Notes: generated by a model from the letters alone, not told the origin. Positions 54,137 to 62,755 are shown, counted from the first letter of the stretch. The stretch: DNA of 64,000 nt from Paenibacillus sp. CF384 (GCF_900106745.1 NZ_FNNV01000013.1:62001-126000), one strand, 5' to 3'. A program made the numbers and translations.

Positions 54137-54490
54137 ATGGTCAACGATCACGATGAGTCATTTTACGCACGCAAACCTTATTATGTGTCCGTACAGGCAG
54201 GCTCGATATTAGAGGATCCAGAAGCAACTGCGTTTGAGTTCGAAGTTACTGCCAACGAAGAAGAGTTAAACCGTTTGCAAGAGTTGTTCGAGGAATATGC
54301 TTCGATGGACGAAGCTCAAACTGGTCAATACGGCATGAAGATGTTCAGCTCGGCCAGCGATAAACAAATGAATGCAGGCGTAGACGGTATATTACTCGAT
54401 GTTTATCGGCTGTTGTACGAGCTCGGCACGTCTGAGACCAAGAATCATATTGCGACGATGGGATTATTTCCAGAGGGGAGCTTGAAATGA
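54137..54490 (+). CDS. Conserved hypothetical protein
   Basis: 117 residues from ATG 54137, preceded by AAGGAGG at a longish 12 bases; ATG 54116 is the alternative. The protein is acidic with a central FEFEVTANEEELNRLQELFEEY helix, and no signal peptide or membrane helix. No family recognised. Its end overlaps the next gene by 4 bp (ATGA), so the two products are probably made together. Confidence 0.65.
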   Translation: MVNDHDESFYARKPYYVSVQAGSILEDPEATAFEFEVTANEEELNRLQELFEEYASMDEAQTGQYGMKMFSSASDKQMNAGVDGILLDVYRLLYELGTSETKNHIATMGLFPEGSLK

Positions 54491-54834
54491 TCGTGACGGA
54501 TGCACGCGTTAGACGCGCGGTGAAACGCGAGGGAATTCCGAGCTGTGAAATCGAAGTTCATACCAATGACGCGGGCACGCCTGAATTGCTTGCTTATTTT
54601 GGCGCTTCACGAGATAACGATTACGATATGATCGCGGTCGTGAAGAACGATGCGAAGACGGAAATCGACTGGTACGACAACAATATGCATAATGCCTTCA
54701 CCAATGTTACGGATGACTTATTCGATACGCCGACGATGAAGACGGATTGGGGGGAGCGGGAGTCGTTCAAGGAACAGGTGCTGTCGTTCCCGGGGATTCG
54801 AGCGGAGATCGGGAGATTAGTGGATTGGTCTTAA
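54487..54834 (+). CDS. Conserved hypothetical protein
   Basis: 115 residues, acidic and soluble. Mixed alpha/beta character: EIEVHTNDAGTPELLAYFG and DYDMIAVVKNDAKTEIDWYD look like an antiparallel sheet. No recognised motif or catalytic set. It is translationally coupled to the preceding gene, and together they form a two-gene unit divergent from asnB. Confidence 0.65.
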   Translation: MIVTDARVRRAVKREGIPSCEIEVHTNDAGTPELLAYFGASRDNDYDMIAVVKNDAKTEIDWYDNNMHNAFTNVTDDLFDTPTMKTDWGERESFKEQVLSFPGIRAEIGRLVDWS

Positions 54835-54947
54835 TGCTGCTGCGCTGTAAAATGCTGCCTCTTTCACATGTACCCATGGTACAATGTAAGCATAATTGAC
54901 AAACCATATCATGCAGTCCAAGTGAGTGAGGGAGGCGAGGCAGCCTT

Positions 54948-56282
54948 ATGGGAACCACCTTGGTACGAAATGCAACCATTGTCACCATGAATAAACAGGA
55001 CGAAATTATCGTTGGCGACGTACTATTCAAAGATGATGTCATTGTCGCTGTAGGCGGTCAGATTACGAGCGGCTATGACGCTGCCGTGACGACGGTCGTC
55101 GAAGCCAAAGGAAGGCTGCTGCTGCCGGGTTTCGTGCAAACGCATATCCATTTGTGTCAGACGTTATTTCGTGGCCGCGCAGACGACATGGCGCTCATGG
55201 ACTGGCTGCGGACTCGGGTTTGGCCGCTTGAAGCGGCGCATGACGAGGAATCGGTCTATTACTCCGCGATGCTTGGAATCGGCGAATTATTGCGCAGCGG
55301 CACTACGACGATTCTCGATATGGAGACGGTGAGCCATACCGATTATGCTTTCCAGGCTATCGCAAGCAGCGGAATTCGAGCAATCTCGGGTAAAGTGATG
55401 ATGGATGCAGGCGGTGATGTACCGCTTGGGTTGCAGGAAGATACGAAACGTTCGGTTGAAGAGAGCACGGCGCTGCTCGAGAAATGGCATGGTTATGACA
55501 ATGGCCGCATCGGATACGCCTACTGCCCGCGTTTCGTTGTTTCGTGTTCGGAAGAGCTGCTGAAAGAGGTGCGGGATCTATCGTTCCACTATCAAGTGCT
55601 CGTCCATACGCATGCGGCCGAGAATCGGGAGGAAATCGAGCTGGTCATGCGTCAGCGCGGTATGCGAAACATCGTATATTTGGATCATATCGGGTTGACC
55701 TCGCCGCGGCTTGTCCTTGCGCATTGTATTTGGCTGGATGACGAAGAGAAGGATATTCTCAGGCGCACCGGAACGAAAATGACCCATTGCCCAGGCTCCA
55801 ATCTAAAGCTGTCGTCCGGGATCGCCCCCATACCTGAGCTATTAGAGCAGGGGATCGGTATGGGGATTGGTGCCGACGGTGCGCCGTGCAACAATACGCT
55901 GGATATGTTTCAGGAGATGCGATTAACGGCGCTGCTGCATAAGGTGCGCTGCGGTCCTGAGTCCATGAATGCACGAACGGTGCTGCGAATGGCGACCATG
56001 GGTGGGGCTGAGGCGCTTGGACTGGATCATCTGATCGGCAGTATTGAACCAGGCAAGAAAGCGGATCTCGTGCTGCTGGATTTGAATGATTATCACACCT
56101 TTCCATCCTATGATGCGGATCCGTATTCGCGAATTGTCTATGCGGCTTCAAGGAGCAACGTGTCCGATGTTTGGGTAGATGGCAAGATGGTTGTGGAGCG
56201 CGGCAAAGTAAGAACGATAGATAAACGAACGGTACTGCGTGAGGCGGACCGATCCATAGCGCGGCTGTTGAAACGAATATAA
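54948..56282 (+). CDS. Amidohydrolase, adenosine/5'-deoxyadenosine deaminase-like (MtaD/SsnA group)
   Basis: 444 residues. The metal site is built from QTHIHLCQTLFRG (HxH), VHTHAAEN, LAHCIWLDDEE and GADGAPCNNTLD, with the catalytic Glu in the AENREE segment. ELLRSGTTTILDM is also typical. The group deaminates S-adenosylhomocysteine, methylthioadenosine or 5'-deoxyadenosine; related N-ethylammeline/hydroxyatrazine hydrolases share the motifs. GGAGG precedes the ATG. A large terminator separates it from the convergent SDR gene. Confidence 0.88.
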   Translation: MGTTLVRNATIVTMNKQDEIIVGDVLFKDDVIVAVGGQITSGYDAAVTTVVEAKGRLLLPGFVQTHIHLCQTLFRGRADDMALMDWLRTRVWPLEAAHDEESVYYSAMLGIGELLRSGTTTILDMETVSHTDYAFQAIASSGIRAISGKVMMDAGGDVPLGLQEDTKRSVEESTALLEKWHGYDNGRIGYAYCPRFVVSCSEELLKEVRDLSFHYQVLVHTHAAENREEIELVMRQRGMRNIVYLDHIGLTSPRLVLAHCIWLDDEEKDILRRTGTKMTHCPGSNLKLSSGIAPIPELLEQGIGMGIGADGAPCNNTLDMFQEMRLTALLHKVRCGPESMNARTVLRMATMGGAEALGLDHLIGSIEPGKKADLVLLDLNDYHTFPSYDADPYSRIVYAASRSNVSDVWVDGKMVVERGKVRTIDKRTVLREADRSIARLLKRI

Positions 56283-56288
56283 GATAGG

Positions 56289-56345
56289 AAAAGGCCGTCC
56301 ACCAAGTTAACTCGACATGAGCTAATTTGGCGGACGGCCTTTGTT
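56289..56345. terminator. Bidirectional terminator between deaminase and SDR genes
   Basis: AAAAGGCCGTCC.CCAA.TTA pairs with TAA.TTGG.GGACGGCCTTT around a loop; A and T tracts on both sides. Confidence 0.85.
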
Positions 56346-56360
56346 TGTGCGGGATGGCGA

Positions 56361-57239
56361 TTATCCGTTAACGATCTCCCCGCCATTCACATGGAGGACT
56401 TGTCCGCTCATATAAGAGGAGTCCTCGCAAGCGAGATAGACGTAAGCAGGTGCGAGCTCCTCCGGTTGTCCAGCACGTTTCATCGGTGTGTCGGAACCGA
56501 ATTTGGCAACGGTCTTCTCATCGAACGTCGATGGAATGAGCGGCGTCCATATTGGCCCCGGTGCTACGGCGTTAACGCGAATGCCCTGAGCGGCAAGGTT
56601 CATCGCGAGGGAGCGAGTGAAAGCAACCTGGGCTCCTTTGGTGGAGGAGTAGTCCAGCAAATTCGCGCTGCCATGATAAGCCGTAATCGAAGTAGTGTTA
56701 ATGATGGTCGCGCCTTGGGAGAGATGCGGCAAAGCGGCTTGAGTCAAATAGAACATGCCGAAAACATTGGTTTTGAACGTTCGTTCAAGCTGTTGCGGCG
56801 TAATGAGCGCAAGCGAATCTTTCGGGTGTTGTTCCGCGGCATTGTTCACGACAATATCAAGGCCGCCTAATTGCGAGGTCGTATCATAGATGACCTTCTT
56901 GCAAAACTCGGGATCTCCGATATCACCGGCAATGGCCAAGCATTTCCGGCCTAATCCTTGGATTAATCGTTGTATTTCAATGGCGTCGCTGTCTTCGTCC
57001 AAATAGACAATCGCAATATCTGCGCCTTCCTTGGCATACATGAGTGCGACGGCTCGGCCGATCCCGCTGTCTCCTCCGGTAATGACGGCAACCTTACCCG
57101 ATAGTTTGCCTGCCGCCTTATAGGCGGGTGCTTCAAACTGCGGGCGAGGGGTCATCTCGCTTTCAAGCCCGGGCTGTCGATTCTGATGCTGCGGCGGGAA
57201 CGACGATGGTCTTCTTGAAGTTTGCTGGTTGGCTGTCAT
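56361..57239 (-). CDS. SDR family oxidoreductase (YhdF/YhxC/Gsp39-like)
   Basis: 292 residues from ATG 57239, 11 bases after AAAGGAG. An N-terminal extension of about 45 residues (PPQHQNRQPG) precedes the Rossmann fold, as in the general stress dehydrogenases Gsp39/YhdF. VAVITGGDSGIGRAVA is the NAD(P)-binding motif, NNAAEQ follows, and the catalytic Ser/Tyr/Lys are in TTSITAYHG and YSSTKGAQV. VNGGEIVNG ends the protein. It follows the 57278-57802 gene by 38 bp and may share its transcript. Confidence 0.9.
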   Translation of the reverse strand: MTANQQTSRRPSSFPPQHQNRQPGLESEMTPRPQFEAPAYKAAGKLSGKVAVITGGDSGIGRAVALMYAKEGADIAIVYLDEDSDAIEIQRLIQGLGRKCLAIAGDIGDPEFCKKVIYDTTSQLGGLDIVVNNAAEQHPKDSLALITPQQLERTFKTNVFGMFYLTQAALPHLSQGATIINTTSITAYHGSANLLDYSSTKGAQVAFTRSLAMNLAAQGIRVNAVAPGPIWTPLIPSTFDEKTVAKFGSDTPMKRAGQPEELAPAYVYLACEDSSYMSGQVLHVNGGEIVNG

Positions 57240-57277
57240 CGGTTCAACCACTCCTTTCCAAGGAGTAGTCTGCGTTA

Positions 57278-57802
57278 TTAAAGCAGTGTTGATTCGGCTT
57301 TCTGCTTGCCTGCCGAGACATCCAGCAAATAATCGGTGAATTGATGCAGCTGATGCAGCAGCACGCCGTTCTGCTGATCCAGCAGTTTAACCGCATCGCC
57401 GCTGACTAGTCCCTCACGGGATAACATGGCCGTTTGCTTCAAATACAAGGCTCCGCCATCGGGGAATACGCCGAAATTGCCGAGCGGAAGCTGGATGTTG
57501 AGGATGCTGATCGCCTGGAGCAGCTCCATCTCATGTTCTTTAACCGTTTGAGAAGCAAGCACGGCGAACGATTGGAAGAGATACACGCCCCCCTGATTCA
57601 GCTCCTGCAGTCCAGGCAGGAAGCTCATCTCTAGGTCGATGGTCGCTTCGCGTCCACCGATTTCGGTAAAACGGATGATGAGGGACGTGTAAGGTGCTTC
57701 ATCCGTGGGTCCCATCAATTGGGAAGCGATATCAATATTCTCGTAGAAACGAAGCGCTCGCTTCAAGTAATCGATACTGATCACGTCTTCTTGCAAGGAC
57801 AT
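57278..57802 (-). CDS. YbjN-like protein, candidate secretion chaperone of the adjacent effector-like protein
   Basis: 174 residues. The second half, ILNIQLPLGNFGVFPDGGAL followed by a long C-terminal helix (QLHQFTDYLLDV), resembles the YbjN/type III secretion chaperone fold; the first half is also alpha/beta. AAAGGAG lies ten bases before the ATG. It begins 18 bp after the stop of the large MQRxxGN protein gene on the same strand, so the two are almost certainly co-expressed. The chaperone role is inferred from fold resemblance and position only. Confidence 0.68.
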   Translation of the reverse strand: MSLQEDVISIDYLKRALRFYENIDIASQLMGPTDEAPYTSLIIRFTEIGGREATIDLEMSFLPGLQELNQGGVYLFQSFAVLASQTVKEHEMELLQAISILNIQLPLGNFGVFPDGGALYLKQTAMLSREGLVSGDAVKLLDQQNGVLLHQLHQFTDYLLDVSAGKQKAESTLL

Positions 57803-57820
57803 GCGGTTCAGTCTCCTTTG

Positions 57821-59566
57821 TTAGGTGTGCAGTTTCTTTGCAATCATTTCTTTTGTCGGTTTTTGTTTGGGGCTGTCGACTTTGAGTCCGATGCTCTCGA
57901 TAACGGCTTTGCTGTCCGCATCGTCGCCGCGTACGCCGGATTCGAACAGCATGCCTGCCAGATCCGTCACGATCTGGGCGTAACACTGACCTACGCTGTT
58001 AAAGCCTTTCTCTTCCATGAGCTGCTGCCTGACTTTATCTTTGCCTGTTTTCTCGTTCTCAGGCTTCTTCATTGCTTCATCGACCTTAAGGACGCGATCG
58101 ACGAAGGCTTCTTTCCGTTTGTATTTCTTATAAAATTTCACGATCGCCGCAATGCCGCCAAGAATCGCAGCAAGTGCGATCAGGATCGGGCCGGCAGGAG
58201 AAGCCGCTGCGATCAAGAGGGCAGCGCCGCCTGCGACCATAAGCGCTCCTTTGACGGCTGTAGCTTTGTTCTTGTCTTTGTTCATTTCCTGCGTCGAACC
58301 GCCTAGGTTGGCAGCATGTCCAAGATTTGTGGCGCGCTCATCGCTGCCTTCCTTCATCTTGTCTTCCATCTCATGAAGGCTCTTGGCATTCTTCTTATTC
58401 TCTCGGTAGCCGGCTACACCGCTGACCATGTAGGCCGCGCCTCCGACAATGCCGGCCGCGCCTGCGGCGACGGTTGCACCGGCATTGAGCCCCATGCCCG
58501 CAACGGTACGTACACTGTTCACGGTACCTGCGCTGAAACGGGCCAAATCGGCCGCGCCTGCACCGCCTTCGCCGATGACTTGCTGTGCTTTGCCGGTATT
58601 GCTTAACGATTCGTCGTAGTTTTCGGTGGCATTGTAGATTTGCGAGACCGAGGCGAGTCCGCTAAGGACTCCTGCCGCAGGAGCGATGCCTTCCGCAACG
58701 GGCAATGCAGCCTTCGCTCCAAGGCCTGCGCTAATGGTAGCCGAACCTCCCGCGCCGCCGGTAGAAGCGGAAGTGCCAATTGCGGTATAACCGAGATAAT
58801 CTTTGTCCGTGTCCGCATTGTAGTTCTTGGTATCTGTTTTGTTGGCATCTCTGGCGAACACCGAGAATTTATCCCAATCGACCGACTTGCTAATGATACC
58901 TGTGACCATTGTTTTCTTGACGTTATCAAGGTCGACGAAACGCTTGCTCGCCCCGTTCATCGCCCGAATCGCGGACATTTTCTGTTCCGGTGTCAGGGCG
59001 TCGAAGTATGCGAACAGAGCAGATTTCTTCTCTTTCGTAGACTGTTCTTTCAGCCAGTTGTAAACCTCGCTGTATCCTGCTTTCCCCCTTAAATTGGCAG
59101 GAACAGGAGGTGGAGTGAAGGCTGCCGGAGCGGCAGCCGAAGCTGGACCAGACGGCCCGGCGGGGGCTGGCGGGGCCGCCGGTGTGCTTGCCGTAACAGC
59201 CGGAGCGGAAACCGGGGCAGCGGCTGCCTCTTGCGCTTGCTGCTCAGGTGCTGCAGGCGCAGGTGCTTGAGCGGCTGCAGGCGACGGCTTAACTGTGGAA
59301 GATGCCGGACTGTTCACGCGGTCAGGTCTTCCCATCCGAGCCGCACCGGTTTGACGCATAATGGTACCTTTGCCGGATTGCATCTTCTGCAGCACGGCTT
59401 GATTACCGGATGCGCGCTGCATCTGCAGCAGCTTTCCGGGTTCCGATTCGTTATCCCGGCTCCCAGCTGACGAGGGGGATGTTTTGCTGCTCTGCTCGGC
59501 ACTTTCACGCTGAATGGGTGAAGCGGGTTTACGTGTATGGCGATTTGAATCGGCAAATGAGCTCAT
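57821..59566 (-). CDS. MQRxxGN-motif effector-like protein with hydrophobic hairpins
   Basis: 581 residues from ATG 59566, eight bases after GGAGG; ATG 59584 is in frame but lacks a ribosome binding site. Residues about 46-62 read LLQMQRASGNQAVLQKM, the N-terminal signature often found in DUF4157 and other proteins linked to extracellular contractile injection systems. A Pro/Ala-rich linker covers about 90-155. A helical region (about 160-240) leads to Gly/Ala-rich hydrophobic segments at about 357-387 and 438-477, which could be membrane hairpins. No enzymatic motif (such as HExxH) was found. No injection-system genes are in the window. Confidence 0.75.
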   Translation of the reverse strand: MSSFADSNRHTRKPASPIQRESAEQSSKTSPSSAGSRDNESEPGKLLQMQRASGNQAVLQKMQSGKGTIMRQTGAARMGRPDRVNSPASSTVKPSPAAAQAPAPAAPEQQAQEAAAAPVSAPAVTASTPAAPPAPAGPSGPASAAAPAAFTPPPVPANLRGKAGYSEVYNWLKEQSTKEKKSALFAYFDALTPEQKMSAIRAMNGASKRFVDLDNVKKTMVTGIISKSVDWDKFSVFARDANKTDTKNYNADTDKDYLGYTAIGTSASTGGAGGSATISAGLGAKAALPVAEGIAPAAGVLSGLASVSQIYNATENYDESLSNTGKAQQVIGEGGAGAADLARFSAGTVNSVRTVAGMGLNAGATVAAGAAGIVGGAAYMVSGVAGYRENKKNAKSLHEMEDKMKEGSDERATNLGHAANLGGSTQEMNKDKNKATAVKGALMVAGGAALLIAAASPAGPILIALAAILGGIAAIVKFYKKYKRKEAFVDRVLKVDEAMKKPENEKTGKDKVRQQLMEEKGFNSVGQCYAQIVTDLAGMLFESGVRGDDADSKAVIESIGLKVDSPKQKPTKEMIAKKLHT

Positions 59567-59772
59567 TTCGACAGCCTCCGACATTGAAAGTCATTATTCG
59601 CTAGAATGATAGACTAATAGTACCACATTTTGAGAAAAATCATGGGAATAATTGCAGTGTGTATATGAAAAGTTTTCATCCCGACAGGTGCTGAAATGCT
59701 GCTCAAATTGCAACATTTTTGGTTTCCCATTGGGGAGGGGGTAATCGAGTCAGCTGGGGATGAACGAAAAAC
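59567..59772. other. Spacer upstream of the effector-like gene
   Basis: AT-rich gap that must hold the minus-strand promoter of the effector-like gene. I see no clear -35/-10 pair or other structure in it. Confidence 0.3.
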
Positions 59773-59818
59773 AAAAAAACCTCCCGGAAATGTGACGAAA
59801 CACATTTCGACGGGAGGC
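59773..59818 (-). terminator. Terminator of the tRNA-Gly/tRNA-Arg transcript
   Basis: Minus-strand hairpin CCTCCCG..GAAATGTG / CACATTTC.CGGGAGG followed by TTTTTTTG, downstream of tRNA-Arg. Confidence 0.85.
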
Positions 59819-59859
59819 TGTTGTGGGTGATGTAGTGTCTGAAACGCTTGGTTAAATGG

Positions 59860-59933
59860 CGTCCCAGGAGGGATTCGAACCCCCGACAACACGCTTAGAA
59901 GGCGTGTGCTCTATCCAACTGAGCTACTGGGAC
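59860..59933 (-). tRNA. tRNA-Arg (anticodon UCU)
   Basis: The reverse complement folds as a complete cloverleaf: acceptor GTCCCAG/CTGGGAC, D arm with AGCTC...GAGC, anticodon loop CTTCTAA with anticodon TCT, and T arm with GGTTCGAATCC. The discriminator is G. CCA is not encoded. Confidence 0.95.
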
Positions 59934-60058
59934 ACGTAAGAAGTAGTATATCACGGAGTGTTCCGGTAGTGCAACTACTTTTTTTGAAGAGCTTGTACAG
60001 CTTATGTAACGAATTACAATTTGGAGCGGGTGAAAGTGATACTTTGAATTTTGTTATA

Positions 60059-60129
60059 AGCGGGTGAAGGGAATCGAACCCTCGCCTCAAGCTTGGGAAG
60101 CTGGCGTTCTGCCATTGAACTACACCCGC
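60059..60129 (-). tRNA. tRNA-Gly (anticodon CCC)
   Basis: The reverse complement gives acceptor GCGGGTG/CACCCGC, a D arm GTTC/GAAC, anticodon stem CCAGC/GCTTG with loop TTCCCAA (anticodon CCC), and T arm GAGGG/CCCTT around TTCGATT. One C-U mismatch is seen in the anticodon stem. The discriminator is U. It lies 125 bp from tRNA-Arg on the same strand. Confidence 0.92.
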
Positions 60130-60170
60130 AAAGAAAAAACAAAGTAGACAAATAATAGCACAGGCTAAAA

Positions 60171-60199
60171 TGGAAATCAACAGCAGAGAGTGATATAAT
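60171..60199 (+). promoter_or_regulatory. Extended -10 promoter for the 60311 gene
   Basis: TGATATAAT (60191-60199) is a full extended -10 with perfect TATAAT; the -35 region (TGGAAA, 60171-60176) is weak. Confidence 0.55.
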
Positions 60200-60310
60200 C
60201 GAACTCTAACTGTACATAATACGTTTTTCTGCAGGCAGTTTGATTGATAAGGCGGTGATTCTATTACAACCTCAGACCCCTCGCAGGGTGATAACAGAGA
60301 GAACGTATAT

Positions 60311-61201
60311 TTGTTTCCGAATATGCTGGATCAATATCAGAACCAACTGACTCGCATGCTTGAATCCGAACAATATGGAGAAGCTAAGGGACTGCTTCGT
60401 TTCTTGCTGAATTGTCAGGGCGAAGAGAAGCGTCACTATGAAGAATGGACCAATTTATTATCATGGCTTGATGTTGCTTTTCCGGGCTATGGCGACTCGA
60501 ACGACAGCATACATACAGAATCATCCGAACCGGAAGGCGATGAGGAGTCACTTCGCCAAGGAGCACTGAGTTCCGGTGAACACGATGAAGCCTACGTGCA
60601 GCAGGTGCTTTATATTATGCAGCATCATCCTGTAGCCGATCAGCAAATTTTGGCACTGGAGCGGGCTGCTTACATCAATCATCCGAGTGTCGACGAAGCC
60701 ATCATCACATGGCTGACGAGAACGGAGCTGCATCCTGCCCTGCAATTCAAGGCGCTGCAATCGTTGAAGAAGCGCGGTGTAACCGGAGCAATCAGGCTGG
60801 AACGACTTGGGGAGCAGGTGGATCTCGAGATCGAAGCGACACCGCTTTCGATGGACGAATTTCCGCTAGTGGTTACAAGAGTCGTTGAACGGGTAGAATC
60901 GGTAACAGAGGTGCAGGAAGCCTCGCTGCCGCATTTTGCACGTGAGCTGTGGAAAGAATGCTTGCAATGCTTGTATGGCACGACGGCATACAGTCGGCTG
61001 TTATCTGATGACGATGAGACGGTGGATTGTTACTCAGCTGCGCTGCATCAAGTGCTTGAACTGTCACTTTATGGAAGAGTAGACGACGACGATGTGCGGG
61101 AAACTTACGGGATTACGGATGCTCTTCGGTTCCGTTATGAGCAGGCCTGCAGGTCGTTACGACAGATCGCGCAATTAAAATTGGACGGTGATGGCGGCTA
61201 G
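60311..61201 (+). CDS. Conserved hypothetical protein upstream of tig
   Basis: At least 296 residues from TTG 60311. The frame is open back to 60251, and ATT at 60263, five bases after AAGGCGGTG, would add 16 residues beginning (M)TTSDPSQGDN. That start has the better ribosome binding site. The protein is soluble, acidic and mostly helical, with a short acidic linker (about 60-95) between an N-terminal YEEWTNLLSWL helix pair and HEAT/TPR-like helices. It resembles the TPR-like proteins often found just upstream of tig in Paenibacillus. Function unknown. Confidence 0.7.
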   Translation: MFPNMLDQYQNQLTRMLESEQYGEAKGLLRFLLNCQGEEKRHYEEWTNLLSWLDVAFPGYGDSNDSIHTESSEPEGDEESLRQGALSSGEHDEAYVQQVLYIMQHHPVADQQILALERAAYINHPSVDEAIITWLTRTELHPALQFKALQSLKKRGVTGAIRLERLGEQVDLEIEATPLSMDEFPLVVTRVVERVESVTEVQEASLPHFARELWKECLQCLYGTTAYSRLLSDDDETVDCYSAALHQVLELSLYGRVDDDDVRETYGITDALRFRYEQACRSLRQIAQLKLDGDGG

Positions 61202-61203
61202 TC

Positions 61204-61232
61204 TTGATATTAACGCAAATGTTGATTATAAT
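61204..61232 (+). promoter_or_regulatory. tig promoter (sigma-A type)
   Basis: TTGATA (61204-61209), a 17-base spacer and perfect TATAAT (61227-61232), 67 bp ahead of tig. Confidence 0.75.
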
Positions 61233-61298
61233 AGAATGGTTTATTACGGGTAAGATCTGACGCAGAAGCGTTATTTAATTTGGAGGGGAAAGCATAAC

Positions 61299-62600
61299 AT
61301 GACAGCAACTTGGGAAAAAATAGACAAGAATCTTGTCTCCATCAACGTAGAGGTTGAGGCAGGACAAGTTAATGAAGCGATCGACAAGGCATTTAAGAAG
61401 GTCGTTCAGAAGGTAAACGTACCAGGATTCCGTAAAGGTAAAGTACCACGGGGTATGTTCGAGAAGCGTTTCGGCGTTGAAAGCTTGTATCAAGATGCAA
61501 TCGACATTTTGCTTCCTGACACGTATGCAGCAGCACTGAAAGAAACAGGTGTCATTCCGGTTGATCGTCCTGACATCGACGTTCAGCAATTTGCGAAAGA
61601 CCAATCCTTCAAGTATGTTGCGAAAGTAACAGTTAAGCCTGAAGTTGAGCTTGGCGAGTACAAAGGCATCGAAATTCCTTCCGCTGAAGCAGTCGTTTCG
61701 GAAGAAGAAATCGCAGCAGAACTTACTCGTTTGCAACAACGCCACGCTGAATTGAACGTGATCGAAGAAGGCGCAGCTGAGAACGGCGATACTGCAGTAA
61801 TCGACTTTGACGGTTATGTTGACGGTGTAGCATTCGATGGCGGCAAGAGCGAGCGTCATTCCCTTGAACTTGGTTCAGGCGCATTCATTCCTGGCTTTGA
61901 AGATCAAGTTATCGGCATGGCAACTGGCGACTTCAAGGATATCGAAATTACATTCCCTGAGGAATACCATGCAGAACACCTTGCTGGCAAACCTGCCGTA
62001 TTCAAAGTGAAACTTCACGAAATCAAACGTAAGAGCCTTCCGGCGCTTGACGATGAGTTCGCGAAAGACGTAAGCGAGTTCGATACGCTTGAAGAGTACA
62101 AGCAAGATCTGGCTGCGAAGCTTGCTGACAGAAAAGCTAAAGAAAACGAAGCAGCTCGTGAAACAGCTGTCGTTGAGAAAGCTGCTGACGCGGCAGTAAT
62201 CGAAATTCCTGATTCCATGATCGATTCCGAAACTTCGTTCATGCTTCGCGATTTCGAGAACCGTCTTAAATCGCAAGGCATGAACTTGGATCTGTACTAC
62301 CAGTTCTCCGGCCAAGACGAAGCAGCTCTTCGCACTCAAATGCACGCTGACGCGATCAAACGCGTTCGCAACAACCTTGTTCTTGAGCAAATCGCGAAGA
62401 ACGAAGGCATCACTGCAGGTGAAGAAGATCTGAACGAAGAGCTTGAGAAACTTTCGAAGCAATACAGCCGTACGGTTGAAGAGCTTCGTTCGATCTTCAC
62501 AGCTAACGGCAACTTGGAAAACATCCAAGAAGATCTTGTTCTGCGTAAAACAATCAAGTTCTTGCTTGACAACAGCACAACAGCTCCAGTAGTTGCATAA
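61299..62600 (+). CDS. tig: Trigger factor (ribosome-associated chaperone, PPIase)
   Basis: 433 residues, normal length. The ribosome-docking signature GFRKGK is at residues 43-48. A FKBP-type PPIase domain (about 160-245) includes VIDFDGYVDGVAFDGG and SGAFIPGFEDQVIGM; the C-terminal chaperone arms follow. It binds nascent chains at the ribosome exit. GGAGGGG precedes the ATG. A compact terminator follows and separates it from clpP. Confidence 0.97.
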   Translation: MTATWEKIDKNLVSINVEVEAGQVNEAIDKAFKKVVQKVNVPGFRKGKVPRGMFEKRFGVESLYQDAIDILLPDTYAAALKETGVIPVDRPDIDVQQFAKDQSFKYVAKVTVKPEVELGEYKGIEIPSAEAVVSEEEIAAELTRLQQRHAELNVIEEGAAENGDTAVIDFDGYVDGVAFDGGKSERHSLELGSGAFIPGFEDQVIGMATGDFKDIEITFPEEYHAEHLAGKPAVFKVKLHEIKRKSLPALDDEFAKDVSEFDTLEEYKQDLAAKLADRKAKENEAARETAVVEKAADAAVIEIPDSMIDSETSFMLRDFENRLKSQGMNLDLYYQFSGQDEAALRTQMHADAIKRVRNNLVLEQIAKNEGITAGEEDLNEELEKLSKQYSRTVEELRSIFTANGNLENIQEDLVLRKTIKFLLDNSTTAPVVA

Positions 62601-62611
62601 GAAATGAAACG

Positions 62612-62641
62612 ATAAGGCACGTATTTACGTGCCTTATTTTA
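62612..62641 (+). terminator. Terminator of tig
   Basis: AAGGCACGT pairs with ACGTGCCTT around ATTT, followed by ATTTTAT. Confidence 0.85.
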
Positions 62642-62705
62642 TCCTCATCGCGGCTTCAGGGCATGCGGCAGGAACCGAAACATACATATGTATTTACCCG
62701 TACCG

Positions 62706-62755
62706 TATAATGTAATAGTCAGAAAAATGACATTACAACTTGAACATGTTAAAAT
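62706..62755 (+). promoter_or_regulatory. clpP promoter region with overlapping inverted repeat
   Basis: One promoter is ATGACA (62727-62732), 17 bases, TAAAAT (62750-62755). A second possible -10, TATAAT, is at 62706-62711. The inverted repeat TGTAAT.GTCA / TGACATTACA (62711-62737) overlaps the -35 of the first, a typical repressor position. It is not the direct-repeat GGTCAAA form of a CtsR box. Confidence 0.55.

Noticed and set aside
61875-62528. 217-residue minus-strand ORF
   Set aside because: Antisense to tig, a certain gene; no ribosome binding site.
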